Origin: Microvelia longipes
Lineage: Eukaryota > Arthropoda > Insecta > Hemiptera > Veliidae
DNA length: 64,000 bases
Direction of reading: 5' to 3'
NCBI GenBank assembly: GCA_018340805.1
Contig: JACMZG010001913.1
Coordinates: forward strand, 8,034,866-8,098,865
The first letter of the stretch is position 1. Every line of letters starts with the position of its first letter. The position numbers and the translations under genes are program-made. Below the pieces are notes generated by a model. The model was not told where the DNA came from and did not search any database. It saw only the letters and a program-made list of their open reading frames with translations. Below are positions 45,967 to 58,096 of this stretch, piece by piece.

Positions 45967-48671
45967 TTAAAAAATTATTGTTCTAAATTAAATAATCAGA
46001 CACCTGTCAAAAAAGTATGGCGCACTTTCAAAAATCTAAAAAATAAAAACAATGTTAACAATATCTCGAATAACAATATCGATGAAAATATAGCTTATAA
46101 CATATTAAAAAAACTTTGTCCAGACAACGTGGCTGTTTCAAATCCTTTTCCAGATGAACCTTGGGCAGGTTGGAATAAAGCTGCTCACGTTCTTTTGGAA
46201 CCGTTTACTATGTCGGAATTAAATATGGCTATTAAAACTAATAATAATTCTTGCCCCGGCTTAGACAGTATACATTACTCCATGATATATAACTTACCAG
46301 TCCAATACATACAAATAATCTTAAATATTTTTAATAAAATGTATAAAAATGAGATAGACTTTCCTGTAACATGGTATGATGAGATAATAATTCCTTTGCT
46401 TAAACCAGGTAAAGACCCAAATTTGTCAGATTCTTACCGTCCAATCGCTCTTTCATCCTGTTTTAAAAAAACTTATGAACGATTAATTAAAAATCGCTTG
46501 GAGTGGTGGGTTGAAAGCAATGACTTAATATCTAAATCACAGTTCGGTTTTAGAAAATTTTGTTCAGTAAATCAACCTCAGGCTATTCTGATATCAGATA
46601 TTTACGCAGCTTTTTCTTGTGATGAAAGTGCTCTGGCTTTATTTGTTGATATTCAGGGTGCCTATGACAATGTCAATTTGAGCAAACTTTATAAAATACT
46701 TATATCACTCGGGTTTCCCCCACCATTAGTCAATAATATAATTAACCTTATCTCTGGGCGCAATCTGTTTATTAAAGTCAACGGCCGCTTAGTAGGCCCT
46801 AGAAGGACTTCAATTGGGCTGCCCCAGGGAGGAATATTATCTTGCCTTCTTTATGCTTTATATGTATGTGACCTTGAGTCTTACTTCGGTAATGATGTGC
46901 GAATCCTACAGTGGGCAGATGACGTTTGTCTATATGTCATTGCTAAATCGTTTGGAGAAGCTCTACTTATACTATCAGCTGTAGTTTATGCATTGCAGGA
47001 ATGGGCTAGGGATAAAGAGCTGACTATTTCAGTCTCTAAGTCCTTTGTAAGTCCTTTTTCCCTTAAGAGAGCGATACCTTTAGGCGATTCAGTTGTTTTG
47101 AATAATACTTTATTTCCCATAAGGACCAAACCTAAATTTTTAGGCTTGCATCTAAACACTAAACTTACTTGGTCAAATCACATAAATTTTATTTTAAGAA
47201 AAGTAGATACATATATAAATGTTTTAAAATCTGTTTGTAGTACTTATTGGGGTGCCGACGTTAATACTGCACTTCTCTATTATAAAGGAACGATTCGGTC
47301 GGTGATAGACTTTGGAGCCATTTTCTACGGTCAAGCAAGTAACAGACTTCTAGAGCCACTGCAAAAAATTCAAAATACTTGCTTACGTATTTGTTTAGGA
47401 GCTCTACCTTCGTCTCCACTCGTATTTCTGTACTGCGAATCTAATGAGCATCCTCTTTTTATTCGTCGTCAAATTTTATGCGACAGATTTTTTATTAAAA
47501 ATTTATCATGTAATTCTACAGTAAGTCAAAAAATATCTAAACTAACTTCAGCTGTCCTAACGTTTCCCTTCTGGGAGCGAAAAAAATCTCCTCCTTTAGT
47601 CCATAGTTTTACTGAAACAGCTATATTCCGCAACGACATTCATATTTACCATTCAGTTCCGTATAAATCTACAAATTACAACGCTATGATTTATTCCATA
47701 CCCACCCATTTCATGGAGGATTTTTCAAAATATCCTATGTCAGTCAGGAACAGTATGTTTTGGGACAGTGTATATTCTCTGTGGCCAGGCTTCCAATATA
47801 TTTTTACCGATGGTTCTAAAATCAATGATAGTACTGGTTGTGCTATGTATGATTATTCTCAGAATTATTCCAAAGGTGTTAAGTTAAATAAATACGTCTC
47901 ATCATACACAACAGAGCAAATTGCAGTGGTTGAAGCTTTAAAGTACATTTCTGAATCTACCCATAATCATTTTGTTATCTTCACAGACAATCAAAGTTTA
48001 GTTTCCGCCATTCAAAATAAATCGTTCTCTTCTCTCAATAATTATTTAATATGTGAAATCATAAACTTATGTTTCTCTATCTTCATAAAAAATAAATCAT
48101 AGTGTTGTCTGGCTCAAGGGCCACGCAGGTATTACGCCTAACGAAACTGTAAGATAATTTAGCGAAGGAGAGTTGTAACGATGATGAGTCAGCCATTCTC
48201 TATGGATTGCAGTATAAAGTACCATACAAAGATATTAATAGGCGAATAAAATTATCAGCTCTATCTAGTTGGCAAGTTTGGCAAAATAACCAACAAGCCG
48301 GTAGTTTTTATACAGCTCACCAGCCTGTAGTCGGTCAAGTTCCTTGGTTTAAAGGCCAAGCTACAAGTAGATATTTTTCAACATTTACGATTCGACTTCG
48401 TATAAACCATGGTATCTGTAAATCTTATTTAAACAAAATAAATTTAGAAAACGATCCAAACTGCACTTTTTGTAATACAGTTGAGGATCTTGAACATATA
48501 ATAATGCACTGTTCTCGCTATTCTGCCGAGCGTGCTGTATTGTTAAATGAACTACATGTTACTAAAAGTGTCGCTCAACCATTTAACTATATCTCCTTGT
48601 TATCTTCAAAGTCAATAGAAGTGTACAAAAAAAATTATTTTTTTGCTAGTAAACTAAAAATTAAAATTTAG
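45967..48671 (+). pseudogene. LINE ORF2 fragment: reverse transcriptase, RNase H, CCHC knuckle
   Basis: One frame runs to 48102. Reverse transcriptase motifs: YRPIALSSC, motif A VDIQGAYDNV (Asp at 46648), motif B GLPQGGILSC, and motif C WADDV (Asp at 46918 and 46921). RNase H follows with FTDGSK (Asp at 47809), TTEQIAVVEAL and FTDNQSL. A frameshift and stop near 48095-48102 cut it before the last RNase H His (WLKGHAG, in another frame), and stops near 48150-48180 follow. From 48207 to 48671 the C-terminal part resumes with a CX2CX7HX4C zinc knuckle (CTFC..H..C). The apurinic endonuclease domain is missing. Non-functional. Confidence 0.9.
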
Positions 48672-49018
48672 TTTTTTCTAATCTAAAATTAAACAAATTT
48701 CATACAATATTAATTACAAAATAAGTATAAATAACAAATTAAATTACTATTAAAGTAATAAAGCTTTATCAAACATCTTACAAATAATATAAAAACAATT
48801 TTCAAAGGTCCATAATCAAATAAACAATTTACATGCAAAACAAATTTTCTTTAATCAAGAGTTTAAACTATATTAATAATAACTAATCCAAAATATTAAA
48901 AGTTCTTTTAATCAATAAATTATTTTATTTTTATTTTTAATATTTTCTATCAAAATTTTTAACAGTTTTATTACTTATTCAAGTCATAAAAGTATAAAAT
49001 AAGTATTCCATGGCTGTA

Positions 49019-49034
49019 TGGTCCTAGTAGACCA
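49019..49034 (+). other. 3' hairpin of the LINE
   Basis: TGGTC-CTAGTA-GACCA just before the A-rich tail. Its position suits a recognition structure for the element's reverse transcriptase; the role is inferred. Confidence 0.5.
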
Positions 49035-49084
49035 ATGCCAAAAAAAAAAAAAATAAAAAAATAAATAAACCATCAAGTGGACAT

Positions 49085-49725
49085 TGGTTAACAGAATGCG
49101 ATCTTCTTAATCGGCCATCAGTGTTTCATAATTTCATTTTGGAATATCTGGCCACTAGCTTGAGCCCACGTCATTATAATGTGTACTTTTGCATCCAAAT
49201 AAAGCGTCCTAGAAACATTATTCTTAGAGACTAAAGTAGTATATACACTAAGTAGGAAAACTGCTAACTATCCCCAGTAAAAAATTCAGACATGCGTAAT
49301 CAGCTGATAGCTGGTTCAAAAATAAAAAATGCTCAAATTGGAATAGCTGCGCATGAGCCTTTTAGGATTTATGTTTTTGTATTTATTTTATTTGCAACTC
49401 TGATAACATTAGGTGAGTTTTACTTTTTATCGTGTTTTCGTACTTTAACATGTTTTCTGTGAAATAATGTAGCTGAAGAAAAAGAAAAACTATAATAAAG
49501 GTAAATAACATTTTTTATTAAACTTTTGAAGAACATAAAAACGACGGTTCATTGCCTTAAATATAACTTTAAATTACGATTAATTCATTTATATTTATTT
49601 AATTTTATTTATTTAAATTTAGGTTAAACTTGACAAATTACTATTTACAATTAATATTAAAAGGGAATAACAAGTATCACTCGCAAAAAAGTACTTAGTT
49701 AAGAAATGCACAACAAAAAAAATCA
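49085..49725. other. no gene seen
   Basis: AT-rich flank of the LINE insertion. Confidence 0.4.
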
Positions 49726-49727
49726 TT

Positions 49728-49895
49728 GTTTCTAGAGAAATTGTTTCTAGAGATATTGTTCCTAGAGACATTGTTCCTAGAGATATTGTTCCTAGAAACA
49801 TTGTTCCTAGAGACATTGTTCCTAGAGATATTGTTCCTACAAAACATTGTTCCTAGAGACATTGTTTCTAAAGGTATTGTTCCTAGAGACATAGT
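49728..49895 (+). repeat. 15-bp minisatellite, about 11 copies
   Basis: Units of ATTGTTCCTAGAGAC with C/T and A/T variants. Being a multiple of three, it reads as a pentapeptide repeat in every frame without stops. Confidence 0.9.
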
Positions 49896-51655
49896 TGCAA
49901 GATGGTTTAACTTGTTTTCCTCATCCTGCCTCTCTGTACCAATACCATTAACAACTGTATTAAAGATCCAATTATTTCTATTCTAAATTTAATTAATCTG
50001 CGAGCAAAGAAAAAGATAGCTTTATTCTCTTTTCAACATTTCCCGGATAGCACTGAGGGAAACACTTGCTTTAATTATCCCTTTTTCTCTATTTCTATTC
50101 GTATTTCCTCAACTGGAAATACTTTTCTTTGTTTTGTTGCTATTCATGTTTTTTTTGCAAAAACAAAAAAATATAACTGTGGGCTGGAAAAGAAGTTTCT
50201 TTTAATCATTATTTGATCTTTTCTTTTTGAAAAGGGACATCATTTTTTTTATTTTAATTTTAGTACATTGCTTTACTTCTAGTGACAGATGAGAATATTT
50301 TTTACTTTCTTAAAACCTGAAGATTTACCAGGTTTACTAATATTACTAATACCATATTAAACCACCGAACCCACATTACTGAAACCATATTACTAATACT
50401 ATCTTAGTATTTAAACACCAAAAAAATGTATTTTTATTATTACTATTATGTTTTAAAAACTGTTACTAAACATTTTAACATTTTAAATAAACAGAAATTA
50501 TCGTTAAATCAAACATTCCATCCTTGTATACAAATGGTATCAGATCCCAACAGTTATTATGAACGGGTCCCAGGTCTATAATTCAAGTCAAGTTCCCAAC
50601 CGTTAAGAGATTTGACAGCTTTTGATAACAAGTCCCAGCTCTATCATTCCAACAAATTTTTAAATATAGAAACATGACCCACATCGATCATTCCATCTAT
50701 CTTTTCTATAATTTGAGATTCCAACATTTTAAAGACCTGTCCCAGACCTGCCAGTCTAATTAAGTTTCCAATGACTGTGAGATTTCAACAGTTGAAAAAA
50801 GTAGAGGCAGATTTTTAAATGCTTAATATACGTGTGTGGATCATAACGCATTTCTCATATTTGCTGTCTAGTCTAGTCTATCTTTGATTTAAACTTCTCG
50901 TTTTACGCAATAATGGTTTTATGGAGTTCACTTCAGGGTTATAACTGTAATCATCTTTTCGGGAATGACTAGAGTAGAGCCATGTCTGTCATAGATGGAG
51001 AGACATTACCCCGTCTTCTAAAAATCTGATTTCTTACCATTTCCCTTGCATAACCTATTAGGTTTATTACGTTTTGCAGCCATAAAAGGAAGCGCCTGAG
51101 GTATCAGAAACTTTGCCCTATTTCAGGCTGTCCCAAATCTTATGCCTTCATGTATATTTGACTTCAGTGCATGTTTGAAGAGGCCAACACGGCGATCTAA
51201 ATTAATGTTGAACCTTATCTTTGGCAATATCCGGAATTGGAGAAACGCAAACGGTATTTTTCACGGAAAAAATCTTGTAACTCTTCATTTGCATTGTTTA
51301 ACCACAGAGCTTCACATACAACTAAATGCACACATGTTCTAAATAACATGATTTAGAAAATAATTCAACACCTAAGATGAAGTTAATTAGCCTTAAATAT
51401 AAAATCTTAATGATGTATGTAGCAGATTCAATTTCACTACGTAATGAACCCAGGACGAGAGTCAATCACTAAACCACAGCATTATTTGGAGCCATGACGA
51501 CTGAAATTTATTATTGTACAAAACATTGCTTCTCCCAGCGATGATAATACATTTCGTGTTCACAACAATAAACACACACACATGAAATTTTCGGGTCGAT
51601 CGCATTGGAAATTTTATTTTAATTGGACGTTTTTATTAAATACATACCTATTATT
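49896..51655. other. no gene seen
   Basis: Short ATTACTAATA-type repeats at 50335-50400 and ATTCCAA/CAGGTC-like recurrences at 50510-50760, too loose to name. No coding signal recognised. Confidence 0.4.
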
Positions 51656-51659
51656 TAGT

Positions 51660-52115
51660 TCATTCGCATGCCGGTCGAATTTCTTTTGGAATGCTTGTTT
51701 TCGAGCTTAACAACCCATTTCTTGCTTAAGGTTCCGCTTGATACTTTGTAACCAAAGCAGTTACAATTACAATTGTCAAGCACTACTCGTAACTTATTAT
51801 TGTCTGTACTTTTCAAATGCATAATGCGCATAATTATTCAGTTGGTTATACATAACTATGCCTCTAAAATTGGCAGTGCGCTCTATTATTTGCGCTAGTT
51901 TGAAGATCAGATAGTGTCTATCTTTAAATGTTTTAGCGTATTTCCTTTGAAAAATAGAGACAAAATGAGTTACGAGCAGTGCTTGATAATTAAGAAACTG
52001 CTTAAGTTATAAAGCAGAAACCGGAATATCAAGCAAGAAAATGGGTTGTTAAGCACGGAAGCAGTATTCCAAAGGAAATTCACCCGGCATGCAGACCACC
52101 TAAAAAGAATTTTTG
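51660..52115. mobile_element. family C foldback element, two-armed copy
   Basis: The left arm 51665-51845 and right arm 51935-52105 are inverse complements (CTTAACAACCCATTTCTTGC against GCAAGAAAATGGGTTGTTAAG, given in pieces). The centre carries TATGCCTCTAAAATTGGCAG. Arms are shorter and more diverged than in the 22.8-kb copy. Confidence 0.7.
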
Positions 52116-52264
52116 TGAAATATGAATCTCGCATTTTAAAGTGAACAGAATCCTTTTCCTATGGTTGTCGGTGAGGAAAATTAGATATGTGACATCATGA
52201 ATTTAATAGGTGGAGAAAAATAAAAGCTTGATACCGTAGAAATAAAGATTGTCCTATGTCAGAT

Positions 52265-52815
52265 GAAATAATCTTGAACGGAGTACCTCAGAACTTTTTC
52301 TCAACGCATCGAAATCTCTTACGCTCATTTCTACCTATTTCGGTACTCGCTTCACTTGTCGGTCCCGAAGTATACAAGTCGCTTCGTCTAAATTAGTAAA
52401 ATGCAAATTTATACATCTTACGGATTCCTTTCCCTCTTCCTCGGATAGTAAATACATCTATTTCATTAGTCTTGTGCACGTCTACATGCGTTGCTAAATC
52501 TCAATCTTGACGGCATGTTTTACCATTGTTTTTATGAATTTTCGACATTTTTTATGAGTCATATTGCAGGTTAATTGACGCTCATTGAATGTTTTTTCCG
52601 GATAATAACTACACCATAGGACTGTTTTTGTACAAAGTTCAACTCTCTAGTACATAAATACACCCGGGCGCTCGATGATAACAGACAGAACAACTTTGTA
52701 AAATCCACTTTGGAGACCTTAAAAACATCGGAAACAGATGACTCCGGTGACATCCCGGCTTCGGATTTTTTTGCGAACATAATACTTTCCTATATATCTA
52801 CGGTATAAAATGAGG
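52265..52815 (+). repeat. family B repeat
   Basis: From GGAGTACCTCAGAAC through GGTACTCGCTTCACTTGTC to TTTCCTATATATCTACGG. The middle part is deleted compared with the 13.2-kb copy. Confidence 0.65.
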
Positions 52816-52819
52816 AAAT

Positions 52820-53640
52820 GTAAAAATTTTCTTCACAACTTCGGGAAAAGCGAATTTTATTAAAGGATACGTTTTGCATAAATATCGTGGTATGTTATTA
52901 GGGACCTAACCATCTTAATCCCTATCGATGATATTAGTTAGATTTCTTAAAGCAGAAGGAATAGTTGGGAGAAAACAAAGAGAAATGTGAACCTTATAAT
53001 GGTTTACTTTCGGGTATTTGGCATCTTATATTTTTGGCTTGGTTTCAAAATATCTAACTTACCTTGGAAGGTATGAGAGCCAAATAATATTAACACGGCA
53101 GAAGAAGTAATAAAAAAAACTTCTTGTGTTTGTCTATGGACAAATATAGGGGTTGTGTCGGGTTGAACGGATCTGATCTAGCACAGAGGTGTCGTGATAG
53201 ACTAAGGCCTGGTATTCAGAATTTTTCCTTGAACATTTTACCTGAAAACATTCTCCTAAACATTTTCCTAACATTCTTTCCTGAGTTCCTTAAGGAACAC
53301 CGAGAATGCCTTAATCTTTTTTTTTGATCCATCAAGTCGTAGAGGTTTTCTGATGGTGACCGCGTCAATGTTGATGATGACTGACGTTTTGCTGGTAGCT
53401 TCCACAGTTTCCGCATGCTTCCTAATATGTTGAGTTAGTTAGTTAACACTGAAATGATTCATAAATAGTATTACTCTATATTCTATACGCATTGATTTAC
53501 AGGTTGTTTATGTTTTATCACAAGTGCTTTTGAAATGGATATTCATGCATAACTGTTAATGAATTAACAGTTTTAACACGTGATGTTAAAACTCCAGCAT
53601 TGATTTGAATTCCAAAGGTGACATGCACAATATCTTCATG
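52820..53640. other. no gene seen
   Basis: A small AACATTTT(C)CT repeat at 53225-53275, otherwise nothing. Confidence 0.4.
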
Positions 53641-53644
53641 GTCA

Positions 53645-54240
53645 ACTTTTTTATCAATACTAATGCCTAGTTAGCTATCAATAAGTATTGCTGGTCAACT
53701 GTTTCAAGAATACTACTGCTCAGTTTGCTATCAATACGTATATAGATGGTAACTGTTTCAAGGAATACTACGCTGCCCTCAGTTTGCTATCAATACGTAT
53801 ATATTGGTTAAACTGCTTCTACAGAATAACTAGCTGCCTCAGTTAGCTATCTCATTGATGGCGTTCAACTGTGTATCCATGAATTTACTAATGCCTAGTT
53901 AGCTTTCAATACGGTATTTGATGGTCAACTGTTCAGAATAACTAATGCCAGTTGCTTTCAATACGATTGATGGTCAACTGTTTTATCAATACTAATGCCT
54001 AGTTACCTATGAATACGTATAGATGGTCAACTGTTTCATGAATACTACTGCTCAGTTAGCTATCAATAAGTATTGATGGTAAACTGTTTTAAGAATACTA
54101 CAGCTCAGTTAGCTATCAATAAGTATTGATGGTAAACTGTTTCAAGAATACTACAGCTCTGTTAGCTATCAATAAGTATTGATGGTCAACTGTTTCATGA
54201 ATACTAATGCTCAGTTACCTATCAATACGTGTTTATCCAC
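53645..54240 (+). repeat. about 53-bp minisatellite, about 11 copies
   Basis: Units of GATGGTCAACTGTTTCAAGA, ATACTACTGCTCAGTTAGCT and ATCAATAAGTATT. The middle units (53750-53990) have many small indels; the outer ones are regular. Confidence 0.85.
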
Positions 54241-54244
54241 GAAA

Positions 54245-54890
54245 TCTCCATCATTACGTATTAATGTATCGATTGTTAGTATTGATACACTGTACCAAAT
54301 GTGCAATAATATACATACATTAATACCAACAGCAATAGGTATTTATCAATCAATTAGAAGAATAAAATCTAAAGAATAGCGAAATAATCTAGTTCGTTAG
54401 CCTCTCTTTGATCTCATTTTGTTCATCGTTACATTCATCGGTCATTTTTAATCCTATCGGTCCACCTATTAAACATAAGTGATACAACAAAAACTGTAGA
54501 TATACTTGCCGCATTGAAATAGGAATGTTTATACTTACTAAAAACAAAGAAAAGAGTCTCTCCACAAAAATAATAGTTTATTGGCAAAGCGATATCAACC
54601 TAACAAGAGGTCATCATTAGTGCCTCTACAAATAAGTTATTAAAAATTAAAACAAATTACATCAGGAAAGCCAAATAAAGAGAAATGACCAAAAACACAA
54701 AAATACTTAAACAGGGAATAAAATCATAAAAAATACAAAATAAATAAAATGCATCAAAAAATTAATCTTAATAAGAGAAAAATATAAAACAAATACAGAA
54801 AATAAAAAAAAATAAATTACCATGAAGATAAAGATGAAAGATAAAAATACTTAAAAAGTTTTTCTTTTCCGAGATGTAATAGCTTGTGAG
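54245..54890. other. no gene seen
   Basis: B-like fragment at 54480-54530 (GATATACTTGCCGCATTGAAA). A-rich stretch 54660-54860. Confidence 0.4.
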
Positions 54891-54894
54891 TCGA

Positions 54895-55650
54895 GTATTA
54901 ACTTAATTGGAGGAGGTATTACAAATTGGGAGTATAACTAAATTGGGAGGCGGTATAACTAATTAGGGAATGTAGAGGAGGGTATAACTAATTGGGGAGA
55001 ATAACTAATTAGAGGAGGGGGTTATAACTTAATTAGGGAGTATTGAACTAACTTAGAGGAGGGGCGTATAACTTAACTTGGGGGAGTATAAACTAACTTG
55101 GAGGAGGGTATAACTAATTGGGGAGTATAACTAATTGGAGGAGGGGTATAACTAATTGGGAAGAATAACTTAATTAGAGGAGTATAGGACTATTACGTAT
55201 AACTAATTGGAGGAGTGGGTATAACTAATTATAACCTAATTGGAGAGGGGTAACAAATTAATTGGAGGAGGGGTATAACTAATTATTAGAGGAGGGAATA
55301 ACTATAATTGGAGGAGGGGTATAACTAATTGGGGAGTATAACCTAATTGGGGGGAGGGGAGAATAACTAAGTTGAGGATGGTATAACCAAATTGGGGAGT
55401 ATAACTAATTGGCGGAGGGGTATAACTAATTGGGGAGTATAACTAATTGGAGGAGGGTATAACTTATTGGAGGAGGGGTATAACTGATTGAGGAGTATAA
55501 CTAATTGGAGGAGCGGTATAACTAATTAGGGAGTATATCTAATTGGAGGAGGGTATAACTAATTGGGGAGTATAACTAATGGGAGGAGGGTGTAACTAAT
55601 TGGGGAGTATAACTAATTGGAGGAGGGGTATAACTAATTGGATGAGGGGA
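54895..55650 (+). repeat. 18-20/38-bp minisatellite, about 740 bp
   Basis: Half-units of GGAGTATAACTAATT and GGAGGAGGGGTATAACTAATT alternate with variable G-run length. The left part is irregular, the right part (55380-55640) regular. Confidence 0.9.
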
Positions 55651-55654
55651 AGAC

Positions 55655-56355
55655 ACTTTTAGTAGTGTTGTACTTGTGTATTATGTTTCGACTCATTTGG
55701 TATTTGTTGAGCTTTAATATTTTTTTTAAAAACGTATTCCAAGTTTCGACTCTCTGGTGAACACACTGGAAGCTACGATGATGAAGAAACATACATACAT
55801 ACGTACAGGTAGAAAATTTAGAGATAACCACTCAGGGGGTCTTAAAAAAACCTGAAACAGATTATGCAGACAAAATCCTGATTTCGTATTTTAGTGTGAA
55901 CAAAATTCGGTAAAAATGAGAATTTGTTTTAATCTAGTTCTTTTTGGTAAAAAACTATATAATGAAATGTAATAGTATAACAATGCAATAAAGATATTTT
56001 GTATTATAATTCAAAAAGCAGACATGTCTAAAACAAACTATAACTTATAACTTGGACAATTCAAAATAAAAACTACGAGGTTAACGTCGCCTATGATTCG
56101 GGTCACAATCGATTTTTACCAGGGTTTAACATTTTTGTGATAAATCTAAAAAAGATCTTATTTTTTGTAGGGATGCCAAGGGAAAAAGATGATCCTACGC
56201 AAAGGTCTGTATAAGGGGATTCTGTCCTAACCAGATTTGAAAAAGAGTAAAGAACGGAATCAGCTTAACGTTTTTTTGTTCAAAGGTTTATTATTCAAGA
56301 AAATAAAACCGTGCGAACTAAATTGAAAACCAAGGAAAATCATGTATTATCTTTT
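55655..56355. other. no gene; B fragment
   Basis: 55735-55915 is a diverged family B 3' part (CCACTCAGGGGGTCTTAAAAA, CTGAAACAGAT). Nothing else recognised. Confidence 0.45.
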
Positions 56356-56359
56356 TACG

Positions 56360-56510
56360 GTTGAATTTACCGCAAGTTGAAGATACTTACTGTTGGATAT
56401 GAATATTCCGGAATGGTTTCAGCTTCAGGAGCTGGCAGTACAACACTCGAGATCTCAATTAATAAAGTTTATCAGTGAAAAACTTCTAGTCTCAAGGAGA
56501 ACGACTGCTC
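56360..56510 (-). repeat. copy of the 62.6-kb inverted-repeat element, one arm
   Basis: TTACCGCAAGTTG.. and TACTTACTGTTGGATATGAATAT match the left arm at 62.5 kb. ACTCGAGATCTCAATTAATA, then TTATCAGTGA, then TTCTAGTCTCAA match its loop in inverse orientation. Confidence 0.55.
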
Positions 56511-56514
56511 AGTT

Positions 56515-57100
56515 ATTTACTGTCTAGTTTTTTATATACCGAAAAATTAAGCAATACTTGGATTGATAAGTAAAAAATGATGCATTCAAAGAAAATTCGC
56601 CCGGTTTACGGACCTTAGGGTGAAGCGCGGACCTATATGAAGTCTTAATATAGAGACACAAAACCCCATTCTTTGCTTAATAAACAAAATACAATAATAA
56701 TTTTACACAACATCCCAACTAGAAATTTGATATTTTGTAAAACAATAATATTACTGAAAACAATAACCCTAATAACGATTCTTGTGAAAGCAATTAAGTG
56801 AAACAAATGTCAAGGCAACTTGGTAACACAGCACTTGAGTGCTCTTAACACTTGTTGCTTGGGTATAACCCTGGATATTTCAAGATACAACCTCCTTCGT
56901 AGGAAAACTGTTTATAAACCTTTCCCAGGGAATATTATACTTGATGCTTACTCCCTACTTAGTATTCTTGTATTGATTTTCGCTGAAAATAGGATAACAG
57001 AGCATTTTACTTCCATATCTCATGAAGCTAAGAAAAGCACTGTATATGTGTGTTTTAAAGAGTGTTGGATAGATTTGTATGTTTAAAGAGTGTGTGCTAA
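56515..57100. other. no gene; C remnant
   Basis: AAAGAAAATTCGCCCGGTTTACGGACC at about 56586-56612 (pieces) is an eroded end of family C. The 88-codon frame at 56820-57086 resembles no known protein. Confidence 0.4.
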
Positions 57101-57104
57101 TAAT

Positions 57105-57790
57105 AATTTTTACTTTTCCTTGTTTATACGGTAGTTATATTGGAAAATTATTGTGTTTACGAAAAATCCGAAACCAGGAAGTCACCGTTTCTGGTGTTTT
57201 TAAGACCTCCTGAATAGTTTTCACAAAATTGTTTGTCTTTATGTATGTGTGTATGCGATTGTCTGTTATCATCGTAGGTCCCAGTGTTTTTATACAAGAG
57301 AGTTAAAACTTTGTACAAAAATCAGTGTATAGGGGTAGTTGTGCTATCCAGAAAATTTTGTTTATAACGCCATTAACTTGAAAAAACAAAAACACAAACA
57401 AATTTGCAATTGGATTGTGATTTAGAACAAATGTAGACACATGTATTAGGCTAACATAGGTCTCCAGTTTCATCTTATTATCAGCATTAGTTATTAGTTA
57501 CTTGTTTTAGATAACTTGTGAACGTTATTTTTAAAACTGTAAAAAAGGAAAATAACCCAATTTAATTGAAATTCGGAACAGGTACAAGTTTATACCTTTA
57601 TGTAATAAATAAGTCCACTAAATTTCGTTTCAATACGATAAGTATTAAAGTATCCATGGTATTTGTTAGGTCGTTAAAAATAAGCAGCATCGAGCTTGGT
57701 CAGAGCCTAAATGGGTGCCCGCGGGGGATGAAAGAAATGAATTTCCGGGGCAACACGAAAGAAATAAAGTACGGGGACGTGTTTGAGGAA
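57105..57790 (-). repeat. family B repeat, inverse orientation
   Basis: From ACTTTTCCTTGTTTATACGG through the GTGTGTATGCGATTGTC and CTATCCAGAAAATTTTG blocks to AAGCAGCATCGAGCTTGGTC. The GC-rich motifs at the far end are eroded. Confidence 0.65.
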
Positions 57791-57859
57791 CGTTTGTGAG
57801 TCTGTGTCCAGGTAACAGCTATCCCTAATTATCACAGCTATTATTATCCCCCTATCAAA

Positions 57860-57980
57860 CGCTTTCTCGGTTCGAGATGAAACTTGGTAAACAAATTAAC
57901 CTTGATATTGCCCCAAACTCTTATGTTTATAAAATATGTGTGACGCCATTAACCCACAAAAATGACCCCTTATTGTGACA
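57860..57980 (+). repeat. unnamed dispersed repeat shared with 25485-25600
   Basis: Both places share GAGATGAAACTTGGTA-like, AACCTTGATATT-like and AATGACCCC segments in the same order. It may be a further part of family B. Confidence 0.45.
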
Positions 57981-58096
57981 TTTTAAAATCTCGCAAATCT
58001 TTGTGAGTTCTTACTATTAAAACATTAATTACTATTAATAATAATGCCATTAATTACTATTTAAACATTGTAAAATTAATAGTTTCATACATAAAT

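Larger units (their letters stand above)
45967..49066 (+). mobile_element. 5'-truncated I-group non-LTR retrotransposon (LINE)
   Basis: The insertion is bounded by AAACCATCAAGTGGA at 45952-45966 and 49067-49081. Its 5' end falls inside ORF2, with the frame open from the first base. The 3' end has a short UTR, a TGGTC/GACCA hairpin (49019-49034) and an A-rich tail (49039-49066). The endonuclease and ORF1 are absent, as is usual for incomplete reverse transcription. RNase H plus an ADD-type active site point to the I/Jockey group; the exact clade is uncertain. Confidence 0.85.
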
